A stretch of DNA of 64,000 bases from an uncultured Bacteroidales bacterium (lineage in GTDB: Bacteria; Bacteroidota; Bacteroidia; Bacteroidales; FEN-979), in assembly GCA_903877385.1 (NCBI GenBank), contig CAIRDP010000053.1, positions 1 through 64,000 on the forward strand. The letters are read 5' to 3'. The translations under genes were made by a program, and so were the position numbers. A model generated the notes under the pieces. It was not told the DNA's origin. It made no database searches and saw only the letters and a list, made by a program, of their open reading frames with translations. Shown here piece after piece: positions 54,122-63,948 of this stretch (its first letter is position 1; every line of letters begins with the position of its first letter).

Positions 54122-55384
54122 TCAAACATTCCATGGCAACATAAGCGCCATGTCTTTCCCCCGGAAAAATATTCCGCACAAGGTCAGTATGACAAAAGAT
54201 ACCACAATAAAGACAAAGGCAGCCTGCACCTTTTCTGCTTTTGACAGTCTGAATCTTTTCAGGTAAAGCCGGTAATAAACAGCCATTAAAAGCGACAGTA
54301 TGGCAAGCGGGATTATGCCGTTGCTTATAACAGCAGGAATCCCTGGCATAATCATTTCGAAATTCAGGACCCAGGCGTTGAAAAATATCCCGGCAAGTGT
54401 AACTCCTGCAGCGAAAACAGCCGTAGCTTTTGCCGAGCGTTTCCCCTTTTCAGAAATGAACCAATGCCCCGATGGTTTCTGATCATAAGAAATAAACGGT
54501 ATCCAGGCCAGGAATGCCAGAACTCCCAGGGGAATGATAAATGCAGCAAAGAAAGGATGAAAGTGCATCAGCAATTCCTGTACCCCGGCAAAATACCAGG
54601 GGGCCTTGGTGGGGTTCATGCTGTATACAGGGTTTGCTCTCTCAAGCAGGGGCGCATTGAATACGGCTGCGAACAGAAATAATACTGCGATCAATAAAAG
54701 GGCTAAGATAAATTCCCTGTACACCAGGCTGGGCATGACAGGCAGCATTTCTCCTTTATCCTGCCCGGCAGGGAGCATGATGCCCCCGCTTTTTCGGACC
54801 CTCCAAAAATGATATACGACGATCAGGAGGAGCATGAAAGGCAGAAGGGCCGAATGGACTGTGAAAAACGACTGAAGGGTATCAGCATTCAGCTCTTTGC
54901 CTCCGATTATGGTCATCCGCAGACTTTCACCAAAAAAAGGGAAATATCCGATAATGTTTGTGCTTACAGTGATTGCCCAGTAAGCAAGCTGATCCCATGG
55001 AAGCAGGTACCCTGTAAAATTCGATAGCACGATGACCGCCAGAAGAGATAATCCAAATAACCAGTTGATCCTGCGGTCCTCCCTGAAAGCCCCGGTCAGG
55101 AAAACCCTGAGAAAATGCAGGAATGCTGTCATCAGCAGGAATACTCCGCTCCAGTAATGTATGTTGCGCACAAACTGTCCGAACAAAACCTGTCTCTTAA
55201 GAAAGACGACCGAGCTGTATGCCCCCGCAGGGGAAGGGATATAATAAAACCTAAGCAGTATTCCGGTTATTATCTGAATAACGATCAAAAGGGCCGCCAT
55301 TCCGCCCAGCCCGAATGTACGATTAAAGGTCAACGATCGCTCGCTGACCTTCGAAGGATGCAGATGAAGTAAAATATTTTGCAT
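54122..55384 (-). CDS. Cytochrome b subunit of a bc/b6f-like complex
   Basis: The 420-residue integral membrane protein has heme ligands His76 and His90 in helix B (13 residues between) and His pair 'HSALLPFMLLLIVVYH' in helix D with 14 residues between, the b6f-like spacing. The quinol-site motif is APWY (in KAPWYFAGVQELL) in place of PEWY. It is long enough to contain both b6 and subunit-IV parts plus an extra C-terminal helix. With the Rieske and octaheme genes it forms an unusual bc complex, the cytochrome c1 being replaced by a multiheme protein. Confidence 0.9.
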   Translation of the reverse strand: MQNILLHLHPSKVSERSLTFNRTFGLGGMAALLIVIQIITGILLRFYYIPSPAGAYSSVVFLKRQVLFGQFVRNIHYWSGVFLLMTAFLHFLRVFLTGAFREDRRINWLFGLSLLAVIVLSNFTGYLLPWDQLAYWAITVSTNIIGYFPFFGESLRMTIIGGKELNADTLQSFFTVHSALLPFMLLLIVVYHFWRVRKSGGIMLPAGQDKGEMLPVMPSLVYREFILALLLIAVLFLFAAVFNAPLLERANPVYSMNPTKAPWYFAGVQELLMHFHPFFAAFIIPLGVLAFLAWIPFISYDQKPSGHWFISEKGKRSAKATAVFAAGVTLAGIFFNAWVLNFEMIMPGIPAVISNGIIPLAILSLLMAVYYRLYLKRFRLSKAEKVQAAFVFIVVSFVILTLCGIFFRGKDMALMLPWNV

Positions 55385-55426
55385 TCCCTGGATTAAATTC
55401 CCCTGATCACAATATTATCCGCGGAA

Positions 55427-55897
55427 TTATTTTGTTGGCTTGACCAGGAATGGCACGTTCTGCAGGATCTTCATGCGGATGGTTCCCAGGATGTAGTATT
55501 CGATCTGGTAAAACTGTGTTGCCACAATGCCGTCAGAAATTGCTTTTACCTTGCCATAATAAGAGTTGATAAGATCATCAGTCTTTTTCTGAAGCGCAAT
55601 CACAGATTTTGTCCATGCGTCGGCCTGCTCTGGAGTAAAGTCAAAATAATGGTCGGCATATTGCTTTAATACAGCAATGCGTTCCCTGCCCAGAGCCTTG
55701 CGCTGGGTTTCATATTCGTCATAAAGTTTCCAGAAAGCGTCTTTCTGGGCGGGTGATGGCTTGACAAAATCAGCAACAACAGCTTTTTTATCACGGCCGA
55801 AAGCGGCCTGTACCAGGTCAATTTCTTCCTTGTTCGACTGGGCCCATGAAAAGGACGTAAGGAACAACACCGAAATAAGTAATAAACACTTTTTCAT
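55427..55897 (-). CDS. Periplasmic helical protein of unknown function
   Basis: The 156-residue protein has a signal peptide (1-19, ends SWAQ) and a long all-helical mature part ('AQKDAFWKLYDEYETQRKALGRERIAVLKQYADHYFDFTPEQADAW'), recalling Spy/CpxP-type folds without their LTxxQ motif. It precedes the cytochrome b gene by 42 bases and may be part of that operon. No family is recognised with confidence. Confidence 0.65.
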   Translation of the reverse strand: MKKCLLLISVLFLTSFSWAQSNKEEIDLVQAAFGRDKKAVVADFVKPSPAQKDAFWKLYDEYETQRKALGRERIAVLKQYADHYFDFTPEQADAWTKSVIALQKKTDDLINSYYGKVKAISDGIVATQFYQIEYYILGTIRMKILQNVPFLVKPTK

Positions 55898-56071
55898 AAT
55901 TTTTCTTAATTTTATAGGTGATTATGTTATAAAACAAATATATGACATTTACTGGAAAATCCGGCACCAAAAAAAACTCTCGCCTGATTTAAACTGTTAG
56001 TAGTATATTTCACCAATTTTGTAAGTCAGGTCAGGAAAGAATATTCATCAATATTTTAAGCGCTGTTTCAT

Positions 56072-58432
56072 ATGATTCATCAGGTAAGGATTACGCTCAC
56101 AGTGTTTGTTTTTATACTCTGTTCTTCCATCCATTTGCCTGCCCAGATAACGGCGGGAACAGTCAACCTTCCTCCAAAAACTGCCAGCAAACCGGGTTAC
56201 CTGGCAAACCCCTCCACATGGATCAACGAAAGTTATACCCAGCTCAATGAACTGTATCTCTATCATGAAGACCTGAACCTTGACTCAGGCGAGCTTTTTG
56301 ACCAGTTCAGGGAACATGAAGTCATTATTGATCTCCTTAAAAACACGTTCTACAACGATAACTCCTCACTCAACATCCGCTCGGTTTACAATATGAAAAT
56401 GAGGGTTGCATCAATACTCGATGATATTTCCAAATGGCAGAGAAGGATTCATAAAGTGAATGAAATCCTGGTTAAAAAGACCAACGAAATCGAAAGGATA
56501 AAACATGAAATAGATGGTTTCAGGGAACAATCCGACAGTATCTTCCTCAACAACTACAGGGATGCTGTTAGCAGCCTGCTCAAACGACAGCAAATTGCCG
56601 AAAACCAGATACTGGCTTCCCTCAAACTGAATACTGCCATTGAAAATAAGATTGTCGAAACCCATTCCCATATCTACCTGTTCTATTCCGATATCGCGAA
56701 ACTGTTGCAGAAGGAGGAAACCACCTTATTCGAGAGGGAACTGCCTCCTATCTGGCAGTCCTCCCCCGATGCTTATCCGCTGGGGGTTCGCGATGTGGTC
56801 ATTGACAGTTTTCAGCAAACCCTCGAATCTATTAAATATTACGGCAAAATGTCGATCTGGAGGATCATCATTTTCAGGGTCCTGCTATTCCTGCTTTGCC
56901 TTATCCCGATCAAGCTTTTTAACGATGAATTAAGAAAGAAGACAATACTCAAAGACATAAGGCTGAAATTTCTTGAAAAATTTCCCAAAACAGCTTCCCT
57001 GATCATGGGCCTGGCCCTTTCTCCATTCCTGTTTGTCCATCCGCCCCACGCCTTCCTCGAATTTATTTTTATCGGCATCACGTTCACGGTAACCATGCTG
57101 ACATTGCAAAATTATCCCGGTCTCAGCAGGTTTAACATTTTCATCCTCATCGGGGGTTTCCTGTTATTGTTCCTCGTCAATTTTTTCGTAACCCCTACTT
57201 TCATCGGAAGGTTTATCTATGTGCTGTGCATATTGCTCCTGATCCCTTTGTACATCACCGGCAAGACCCTCAAAAAACACGGGATAGAACATGTTAAAAT
57301 TGTGCGCATGCTATTGTACTTTCTCGGCCTCCACCTTGTCACAGGCTGGGCCCTCATTATCTGGGGCAATTACACTCTCGGCAGATCTATTATTCTCGCA
57401 GGGTACAGCACGACGATCATCAGCATGGTGCTCAGGGTGGCAATCTTCACTCTGCTGGATTATCTTGAGATCATTGCCTATTTCTTCAATAAAGAAGTGA
57501 AAACAATAAAGATCAATTCAAAACTTGCTTATGAAAAGACCCAGCCTCTGCTGATCTTTGTTTCATACATTCTTCTCATTATAGCCTACCTGTATAATAT
57601 GAACCTGTTCGACCTGGTAAAGTCGGGGGTGAGGAATTTCCTTACAATGACCAGGTCGATAGGAACCACTGAATTTACCTATTTCAGCGTTGTTGCCTTT
57701 TTTGCTTCAGTTTATTTTGCATTTATCCTTGCATCCCTTCTGCGGTCAACCTTCGAGCCCAGGCATGACCACAACCTTGAAAAAAGGAGCAGGCTTGGAA
57801 GCTACCTTTTGCTTTTCAGGCTGCTGATAATCTGCACAGGGTTTACGATAGGCCTTTTAGCATCAGGAATGCCGCTGACCAATTTCGCGATATTCCTTGG
57901 AGCATTGGGTGTCGGCATCGGGTTCGGATTGCAGAACATGGTAAGCAACCTGGTCTCAGGCCTTATCATTGTTTTTGAACGCCCTTTCGTGGTCGGAGAT
58001 TACCTTGATTTTGGAAACGGGAAGTGCAAGGTCAAGGAGGTGAACCTCAGGGCCACCATGGTTGCGACCGATTACGGTGCCGATATACTGATCCCAAACA
58101 ATACTTTGTTATCGCAAAGCCTTCAGAACTGGACCATCACCAATAAACAGCGGGTGATAGAAATGAAGATCCAGACAACCCACGATTCCAATGCATACAA
58201 TGTGATCGACCTCATTGAAAAATGCCTGAAAGACCAGAAAAACACAATCCCTGAGAAAACCGAAATTTTATTCAGCGAGATCAATGACTTCGGACTGGTT
58301 TTCACAGTTAAAGTCATGGTTTATAATATTGCCTTTGAAAATTCAATAAAAAGCCAGCTGCTTTCTGTCATTCACACCGAATTCGTGAAAAACGGCATCC
58401 ATTTTCCCGAAAGTAAACATCTCACGATTTAA
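56072..58432 (+). CDS. Large MscS-family mechanosensitive channel
   Basis: The 786-residue protein has a signal peptide (about 1-28), a periplasmic helical and coiled-coil region (30-260), about ten membrane helices (265-640) and the MscS core ('ALGVGIGFGLQNMVSNLVSGLIIVFERPFVVGDYLDFG', about 610-650) with the cytoplasmic domain after it. Like KefA/MscK-type channels it has extra membrane helices and a large periplasmic domain. It should open on osmotic downshock. It is divergent from the 156-residue protein gene. Confidence 0.9.
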   Translation: MIHQVRITLTVFVFILCSSIHLPAQITAGTVNLPPKTASKPGYLANPSTWINESYTQLNELYLYHEDLNLDSGELFDQFREHEVIIDLLKNTFYNDNSSLNIRSVYNMKMRVASILDDISKWQRRIHKVNEILVKKTNEIERIKHEIDGFREQSDSIFLNNYRDAVSSLLKRQQIAENQILASLKLNTAIENKIVETHSHIYLFYSDIAKLLQKEETTLFERELPPIWQSSPDAYPLGVRDVVIDSFQQTLESIKYYGKMSIWRIIIFRVLLFLLCLIPIKLFNDELRKKTILKDIRLKFLEKFPKTASLIMGLALSPFLFVHPPHAFLEFIFIGITFTVTMLTLQNYPGLSRFNIFILIGGFLLLFLVNFFVTPTFIGRFIYVLCILLLIPLYITGKTLKKHGIEHVKIVRMLLYFLGLHLVTGWALIIWGNYTLGRSIILAGYSTTIISMVLRVAIFTLLDYLEIIAYFFNKEVKTIKINSKLAYEKTQPLLIFVSYILLIIAYLYNMNLFDLVKSGVRNFLTMTRSIGTTEFTYFSVVAFFASVYFAFILASLLRSTFEPRHDHNLEKRSRLGSYLLLFRLLIICTGFTIGLLASGMPLTNFAIFLGALGVGIGFGLQNMVSNLVSGLIIVFERPFVVGDYLDFGNGKCKVKEVNLRATMVATDYGADILIPNNTLLSQSLQNWTITNKQRVIEMKIQTTHDSNAYNVIDLIEKCLKDQKNTIPEKTEILFSEINDFGLVFTVKVMVYNIAFENSIKSQLLSVIHTEFVKNGIHFPESKHLTI

Positions 58433-58470
58433 AGAATGCCTGAAGCTCCATCGCATAAATTTTTTTTACT

Positions 58471-59958
58471 ATGGTAAAACACAAGGTCCTTTTGCTATTG
58501 CTGTATTTTTTTACTTGCCAATTTGCCCTCCATGCCGCAGCCGGAGATACAATTCACGTGATCACACAAAACAAAGCAAGTGCCGAGCCTCCGTATGACT
58601 GGCCCAGGGATTCCCTGGTAAGTCAAAACTTAAAGACCTGGCAGGACTGGAAGTTCGGTATCCTCATACACTGGGGGGCATACAGCGAATGGGGAGTGGT
58701 TGAAAGCTGGAGTCTTTGTCCCGAAGACGAGGGCTGGTGCGTCAGGCGCGGCCCTTATTCCCAGGACTGGTACACTTACAAGAAGGCTTACGAAGATATA
58801 CGGAAGACATTTTATCCCGGTAAATTCAACCCTGAGCATTGGGCGAAAGCCGCTCATGATGCGGGGATGAAGTATGTGGTATTTACCACCAAACACCACG
58901 ACGGGTTCTGCATGTTCGATACAAAATTCACCGATTACAAGATTACCGACCCTGCGAGCGCCTTTTCAAAAAACCCCCGCAGCAACGTAGTCAAAGAAGT
59001 TTTTTCAGCTTTCCGCAAAGAGGGAATGGCGATCGGCGCGTATTTCAGCAAGCCCGATTGGCACTCCCAGGATTACTGGTGGCCTTATTTCCCTGTCCTT
59101 GACCGCAATGTGAACTATGATCCCGCGAAATACCCCGAACGCTGGAAGTCATTTCAGAAATTCACTTTCAACCAGATCGATGAGATCACGAAGGAATACG
59201 GCAGGATCGATATCCTCTGGCTCGACGGCGGACAGGTCAGGCCTGCCAATACACTCACCGATGAGATAAAGCCCTGGCTTGGGAAACACATGTGGATACA
59301 GGATATTGATATGCCAGCCATCGCGAAGATGGCCAGGAAGAACCAGCCCGGCATCCTCATCGTGGACCGCACGGTTCACGGGGAGTACGAAAACTACCGT
59401 ACTCCTGAACAACAGATCCCTTCGAATGTTCCGGCTTATCCATGGGAGAGCTGTATTACCCTTGGGGATTCCTGGTACCATACCGGTGCGGGTGAACACT
59501 ATAAATCCCTCAACTGGGTCATCAGCACCCTTGTAAAGATAGCGGCCAAAGGCGGTAACCTGCTGCTGGGGATAGGTCCCGACAAGACCGGCGAATTCGC
59601 ACCCGAAGCCTACAACAGGCTGCAACAAATAGGTGAATGGATGAAAGTCAACGGGGAAGCCATTTACAACAGCCGTCCGCTTGCACCTTACCAGGATGGC
59701 AACCTTTGCTTTACCCAGAGCAAAGATGGAAAAACGAAGTACCTGTTTTTCCTGGCAAAGGAAAATGAAACCCTTCCCGCTTCAGTTGACCTGCCGGCCG
59801 GCTTCGCCGGTAAAGTCTCTGAAGCCATGTTGCTCGGTCATCCGCAGACATTAAAGATCAAAATAAAAGATGGGAAAAAAACAGTCATCATCCCTGCCTC
59901 TTACCTTAAAACCATGGCCTCAGCACCGGCGCTCGTAATCAGAATTACCGAAAAATAA
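58471..59958 (+). CDS. Secreted alpha-L-fucosidase, GH29
   Basis: The 495-residue protein has a signal peptide (about 1-24, ends LHAAAG) and the GH29 pattern: 'FGILIHWGAYSEWGVVESW', 'KYVVFTTKHHDGFCMFDTKFTDYKI' and the nucleophile Asp252 in IDILWLDGG. A C-terminal beta domain follows (about 395-495). It removes fucose from glycans, probably in the periplasm. The GH31 gene begins two bases after its stop, so the two enzymes are coupled. Confidence 0.92.
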   Translation: MVKHKVLLLLLYFFTCQFALHAAAGDTIHVITQNKASAEPPYDWPRDSLVSQNLKTWQDWKFGILIHWGAYSEWGVVESWSLCPEDEGWCVRRGPYSQDWYTYKKAYEDIRKTFYPGKFNPEHWAKAAHDAGMKYVVFTTKHHDGFCMFDTKFTDYKITDPASAFSKNPRSNVVKEVFSAFRKEGMAIGAYFSKPDWHSQDYWWPYFPVLDRNVNYDPAKYPERWKSFQKFTFNQIDEITKEYGRIDILWLDGGQVRPANTLTDEIKPWLGKHMWIQDIDMPAIAKMARKNQPGILIVDRTVHGEYENYRTPEQQIPSNVPAYPWESCITLGDSWYHTGAGEHYKSLNWVISTLVKIAAKGGNLLLGIGPDKTGEFAPEAYNRLQQIGEWMKVNGEAIYNSRPLAPYQDGNLCFTQSKDGKTKYLFFLAKENETLPASVDLPAGFAGKVSEAMLLGHPQTLKIKIKDGKKTVIIPASYLKTMASAPALVIRITEK

Positions 59959-59959
59959 T

Positions 59960-62900
59960 ATGAAAAAAGTCTTAATTCTCACTGCTCTTATCGTTCTTGT
60001 AGCCCTGGCCCAGGCCCAGAAAAGCAACATCCTGCCGTCCAGGGTCTTTTGGAAAGAAGATTTTTCGGGGGGAAAACTGCCCGAAGGATGGAACAGCAAA
60101 GCGGTAAACGACAGTAATGTTGTTTGGGAATGTACCAACCAGCCATATCCCGGTTCATACGGTTTTGACCAGCAGGCTCCGCCCATCGCTTCGAAGAGCG
60201 GGGGTTTTCATATGCAGTTTGCCCCGGGGGTGAAGGTTGACAAATATTACCGCCGCTGGGAAAAGAAGAACATCTGGCCCGATGCTTATTTCCAGACAAC
60301 GCCCATCGATTGCTCGGGCAAAAGCTCGGTGGTTCTGAAGTTCATGCAGAATTTCAGATGGAACGACTGGGGTAAGGTCCGCGGTGATGGAGGGCTTTAT
60401 GTGGGGGTTTCAAACAACGGGACCGACTGGAAGGAATATGAAGTCAGGCAGGGCATTGCTTCCGAAGGGGATTGCCCGAATCCAATGGAAGTGGAGCTGA
60501 ACATCACGGCTGCTGCGGCGTTTCAGAAGTCGGTTTCACTGAGGTTTTACTGGAAAGGTATTTACATGTGGTACTGGATGGTCGATGACATCGAGCTTTC
60601 CGAGGCACTGGATAACGATCTGCTGGCTTCATCACTTTCTTCGCATAAACAGACCGGCAACGCTTTTACCAATGCCGATGTATTCCGTTTTAAGGTTGTC
60701 AACCTCGGTTCGAAACCCCTGTCAAGGCCGTTTGACTGCTACCTGCAGATTGATCAGCGCCTGCCTGTAAAAGTTACTATCCCCTTAAGCGATCAGCATA
60801 AGATGCCGGTTATCGACACTCTTGAAGTTGCATTTCCTCCTGCCGACCTCACCGATTACGGGATTCACAGGGTTAAATTCTATACCGCCCTGCCCGAAGA
60901 TGAAAGGAAGGCCAACGATACCCTTTCGATGGAGTTGTATTCTCAGGCCTACCAGCTCGGGCCTGTGACTTCTTTTGCACATTCGGGCAATACGTTTACC
61001 TTCGGCTGCAGGCATGCAAGCGTTCAGCTTGAATTTTGCAGGGATGATATTTTCAGGATCAGGATGGCATACGATGGCAACTTCACAAACCCGGCCGGCA
61101 ACGATATTGTGATTCATCCGCCCTCGGGGAAGGTGAATGCGCAATTTGCTGAAAAAGACGGGTACTACCTGATCACCTCATCCGCAGTCGCAATTCGTGC
61201 GTACACGAAGCCCCTGCGTTTTGCGATGTACAAACCCGATAACCAAACCCTGGTATGGGAAGAAACCAGGGGCCTGAGCTATGGAAGGGAAACTGTTCAA
61301 TACCTAAGCCGGGGCGATAATGAATATTTTTACGGGGGAGGGATGCAGAACGGCCGTTTCTCTCATCGCGACAACACAATTTTGCTGCGGATCGACTGGA
61401 ACTGGGAGGAAGGGGGAGCTCCGAATCCTGCGCCGTTTTATATGAGCACCAACGGATACGGGGCTTTGAGAAACACCTATGCACCCGGGGAATATGCTTT
61501 TACTGACACCTTAAAGCTCAGGCATACCGAAGCCCGTTTCGATTGTTATTATTTTGCCGGCGGATCGCTAAAGGAAATTCTCAATGCTTACACCGATATT
61601 ACAGGCAAGCCTTTTCTGCCACCGCGCTGGGCGCTGGGCATGGGCGATGCGAACTGTTACAACCGCGGGGCTAAGAAAGGCCACAATACCAGCGGCCACA
61701 ATGGCACCACACCTGATGTTATTTCACTGATCGCCAATGAGTATATTGCCCATGATATTCCCGGTGGATGGATACTGCCCAACGACGGTTACGGCTGCGG
61801 GTATACAAAACTGGATTCGGTAATTACGGAACTGGGCAAAAGAGGTTTTCATACAGGTTTGTGGACCGAGAACGGGGTGGAAAAGATCGCCAGGGAAGTG
61901 GGGCAGTATGGCAGCCGTTTGTGTAAGCTTGATGTGGCCTGGGTTGGCGAAGGGTATAAATTCGCTATAGATGGCTGTAAGGCCGCTTACGAAGGGATAG
62001 AGAAGAACAGCGATGCCCGCGGATTTGTGTGGTCGGTATGCGGATGGGCGGGGACCCAGCGCAACTCGGTGGTGTGGACCGGCGACCAGAAAGGCAGCTG
62101 GGATTACATTCGTTGGCATATCCCCACTGTAACAGGCTCCGGTCTTTCGGCCCTGAATTGTGCAACAGGCGACGTTGACGGCATATTTGCAGGTAGCGAT
62201 AAAACGTTTACCCGCGACCTGCAGTGGAAATGTTTCACCCCTGTGTTCATGTCCATGTCGGGCTGGGCCCCGAAAGACAAGCAGCCCTACATTTACGGTG
62301 AACCTTACACTTCCATCAACCGTAAATACCTGAAGCTTAAACTCCGTCTTACTCCCTATATGTATTCTCTCTGCCATGAGGCGAGTGAAACAGGGGTCCC
62401 TGCCGTGCGCGCCCTGGTCCTTGAGTATCCCGGCGACCGCATAGCTCTTGGCAGTTCTGCACCTTACGAATTCCTGCTTGGCAAAAACCTGCTTGTGGCT
62501 CCGGTTTATCGTGACGAGGAAAAACGCGACAGCATATACCTGCCCGAAGGCCGTTGGTTCGATTACTGGGACGGCAAAGTATATGAAGGGAAAACCTGGC
62601 TAAACGCCTATCGGGCCCCTCTGGATAAATTACCGCTGTTCGCAAGGGCAGGTTCGGTGATTCCAATGTACCAGCAAATGAATTATGATAATGAACGCCC
62701 GCCCGACACTCTTACCCTTGATGTCTACCCCGGTCCCGGCGCTGAATTCACAATGTTTGAAGACGAAGGATCGGGAAGGGAATACAGGGAAGGGAAATTT
62801 GCCCTTACCCGGTTCTATGCCGTTTGTGACGCAAGCACCCGCCCTGTCGAAATCAAGGCTTTCGCTTCAAAAGGTGATTATAAAGGTATGCTCACCTCCA

Positions 62901-63109
62901 GGTCCTACATCATCCAGGTTCACAGTTCAGTTGTTCCCAAACAGATTATTGTGCAGGGTGTAAAAATCAGGTACTGCGGCAAAGCGGGAGAGTATGATAA
63001 ACGACCCCTTGCATGGCGTTACCTGCCGGATGAAAAGAGCGGTATGATCCTCATTAAAACACCAAAAATGCCAACCGGAAGCGATCTGAGCATACGGCTG
63101 AAATACTGA
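59960..63109 (+). CDS. Secreted GH31 glycosidase with N-terminal jelly-roll module
   Basis: The 1049-residue enzyme has a signal peptide (1-19, ends ALAQAQ), a jelly-roll/MAM-like domain (about 25-215), an Ig-like linker, the GH31 N-terminal domain (about 330-550) and the barrel. The nucleophile is Asp658 (LCKLDVAW) and the likely acid/base is Asp709 (WTGDQKGSWD). Distal beta domains complete the protein ('LPEGRWFDYWDGKVYEGKT'). It should act on alpha-glucoside or alpha-xyloside type linkages; the exact substrate is not clear. It overlaps nothing and follows GH29 directly, so both probably attack one glycan. Confidence 0.9.
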   Translation: MKKVLILTALIVLVALAQAQKSNILPSRVFWKEDFSGGKLPEGWNSKAVNDSNVVWECTNQPYPGSYGFDQQAPPIASKSGGFHMQFAPGVKVDKYYRRWEKKNIWPDAYFQTTPIDCSGKSSVVLKFMQNFRWNDWGKVRGDGGLYVGVSNNGTDWKEYEVRQGIASEGDCPNPMEVELNITAAAAFQKSVSLRFYWKGIYMWYWMVDDIELSEALDNDLLASSLSSHKQTGNAFTNADVFRFKVVNLGSKPLSRPFDCYLQIDQRLPVKVTIPLSDQHKMPVIDTLEVAFPPADLTDYGIHRVKFYTALPEDERKANDTLSMELYSQAYQLGPVTSFAHSGNTFTFGCRHASVQLEFCRDDIFRIRMAYDGNFTNPAGNDIVIHPPSGKVNAQFAEKDGYYLITSSAVAIRAYTKPLRFAMYKPDNQTLVWEETRGLSYGRETVQYLSRGDNEYFYGGGMQNGRFSHRDNTILLRIDWNWEEGGAPNPAPFYMSTNGYGALRNTYAPGEYAFTDTLKLRHTEARFDCYYFAGGSLKEILNAYTDITGKPFLPPRWALGMGDANCYNRGAKKGHNTSGHNGTTPDVISLIANEYIAHDIPGGWILPNDGYGCGYTKLDSVITELGKRGFHTGLWTENGVEKIAREVGQYGSRLCKLDVAWVGEGYKFAIDGCKAAYEGIEKNSDARGFVWSVCGWAGTQRNSVVWTGDQKGSWDYIRWHIPTVTGSGLSALNCATGDVDGIFAGSDKTFTRDLQWKCFTPVFMSMSGWAPKDKQPYIYGEPYTSINRKYLKLKLRLTPYMYSLCHEASETGVPAVRALVLEYPGDRIALGSSAPYEFLLGKNLLVAPVYRDEEKRDSIYLPEGRWFDYWDGKVYEGKTWLNAYRAPLDKLPLFARAGSVIPMYQQMNYDNERPPDTLTLDVYPGPGAEFTMFEDEGSGREYREGKFALTRFYAVCDASTRPVEIKAFASKGDYKGMLTSRSYIIQVHSSVVPKQIIVQGVKIRYCGKAGEYDKRPLAWRYLPDEKSGMILIKTPKMPTGSDLSIRLKY

Positions 63110-63153
63110 AGGCTTTATCCCTTACCTTTGCTGGCCGTAATAATACGGGACCC

Positions 63154-63540
63154 ATGAAAACATTCTCCCTCATTGGAATTATCATTGTACAACTCGCTCT
63201 TGTCTGTTATTCCATAGCAATCATTACCGAGCAGAGGAAAAAGCTGGTCTCGGTGTTTGTGCTTTCATTCCTCACCGCCGGTGTGGTTTTTGACATCATT
63301 GCCACAAGCTTTATGATCCTTGGTTCCAGCCGCGGGCTGTTCACAGTCCATGGGACCCTGGGTTATTCATCCCTGCTTGGCATGTTTACCGATGCCGTAA
63401 TCGTATGGAGGTTTTACAGGAAAACTCCGGCAGCGACAAAGGTAACACGCCCGGTTCACCTGTTTTCAAGGTTTGCTTACATCTGGTGGATCATCGCCTA
63501 TATCACAGGCGCTTTATTGGTGGCATTGCGCCATGCCTGA
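63154..63540 (+). CDS. HsmA-like (TIGR03987) membrane protein
   Basis: The 128-residue protein has four hydrophobic helices ('FSLIGIIIVQLALVCYSIAII', 'LVSVFVLSFLTAGVVFDIIATSFMIL', 'HGTLGYSSLLGMFTDAVIVW', 'FAYIWWIIAYITGALLVAL') and matches the HsmA/TIGR03987 pattern in my memory. Function is unknown. It follows the GH31 gene by 44 bases and converges with the response regulator gene. Confidence 0.75.
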   Translation: MKTFSLIGIIIVQLALVCYSIAIITEQRKKLVSVFVLSFLTAGVVFDIIATSFMILGSSRGLFTVHGTLGYSSLLGMFTDAVIVWRFYRKTPAATKVTRPVHLFSRFAYIWWIIAYITGALLVALRHA

Positions 63541-63561
63541 AACTATCCCGGGGGACAGAAA

Positions 63562-63948
63562 TTATTTTAATTCATTGATAATCGACGCGATCTTTTCAAA
63601 AGCATTTTCGTCCTTGATCACGTAATGCTCGGCTCCTTTCATGATCGTCTGGGTGGCAATGCCGTAATGTTCCTGGCTGGAAAGGATTATCACATGTATG
63701 GAAGGATCGTATTTTTTTATTGCCTTGAGTATCTCAATTCCGTTTGCCGCATCTTTGGAGACTGTATTGAGATAATAATCCAGGACCACTACATCCGGCT
63801 TATCGGAGAAATGCTCTAAACATTCTTCACCTGTATTAAACACAGTGACCTGGTGCGGTATTTTCCTGGTAAGCCAATCCTTTAATGCCTCTGTCAGCAT
63901 CACATCATCATCGACAATGAATATTTTCTTTGCTTTGCCTATTTCCAT
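63562..63948 (-). CDS. Single-domain response regulator (receiver only)
   Basis: The 128-residue CheY-like protein has the acidic pair in IFIVDDD, the phospho-acceptor Asp in VVLDYYL (about residue 57), the Thr/Ser switch in IILSSQ and Lys in YVIKDE. No output domain is present. Its kinase is not in the window and may lie past the right edge. The remaining 52 bases hold nothing I recognise. Confidence 0.9.
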   Translation of the reverse strand: MEIGKAKKIFIVDDDVMLTEALKDWLTRKIPHQVTVFNTGEECLEHFSDKPDVVVLDYYLNTVSKDAANGIEILKAIKKYDPSIHVIILSSQEHYGIATQTIMKGAEHYVIKDENAFEKIASIINELK

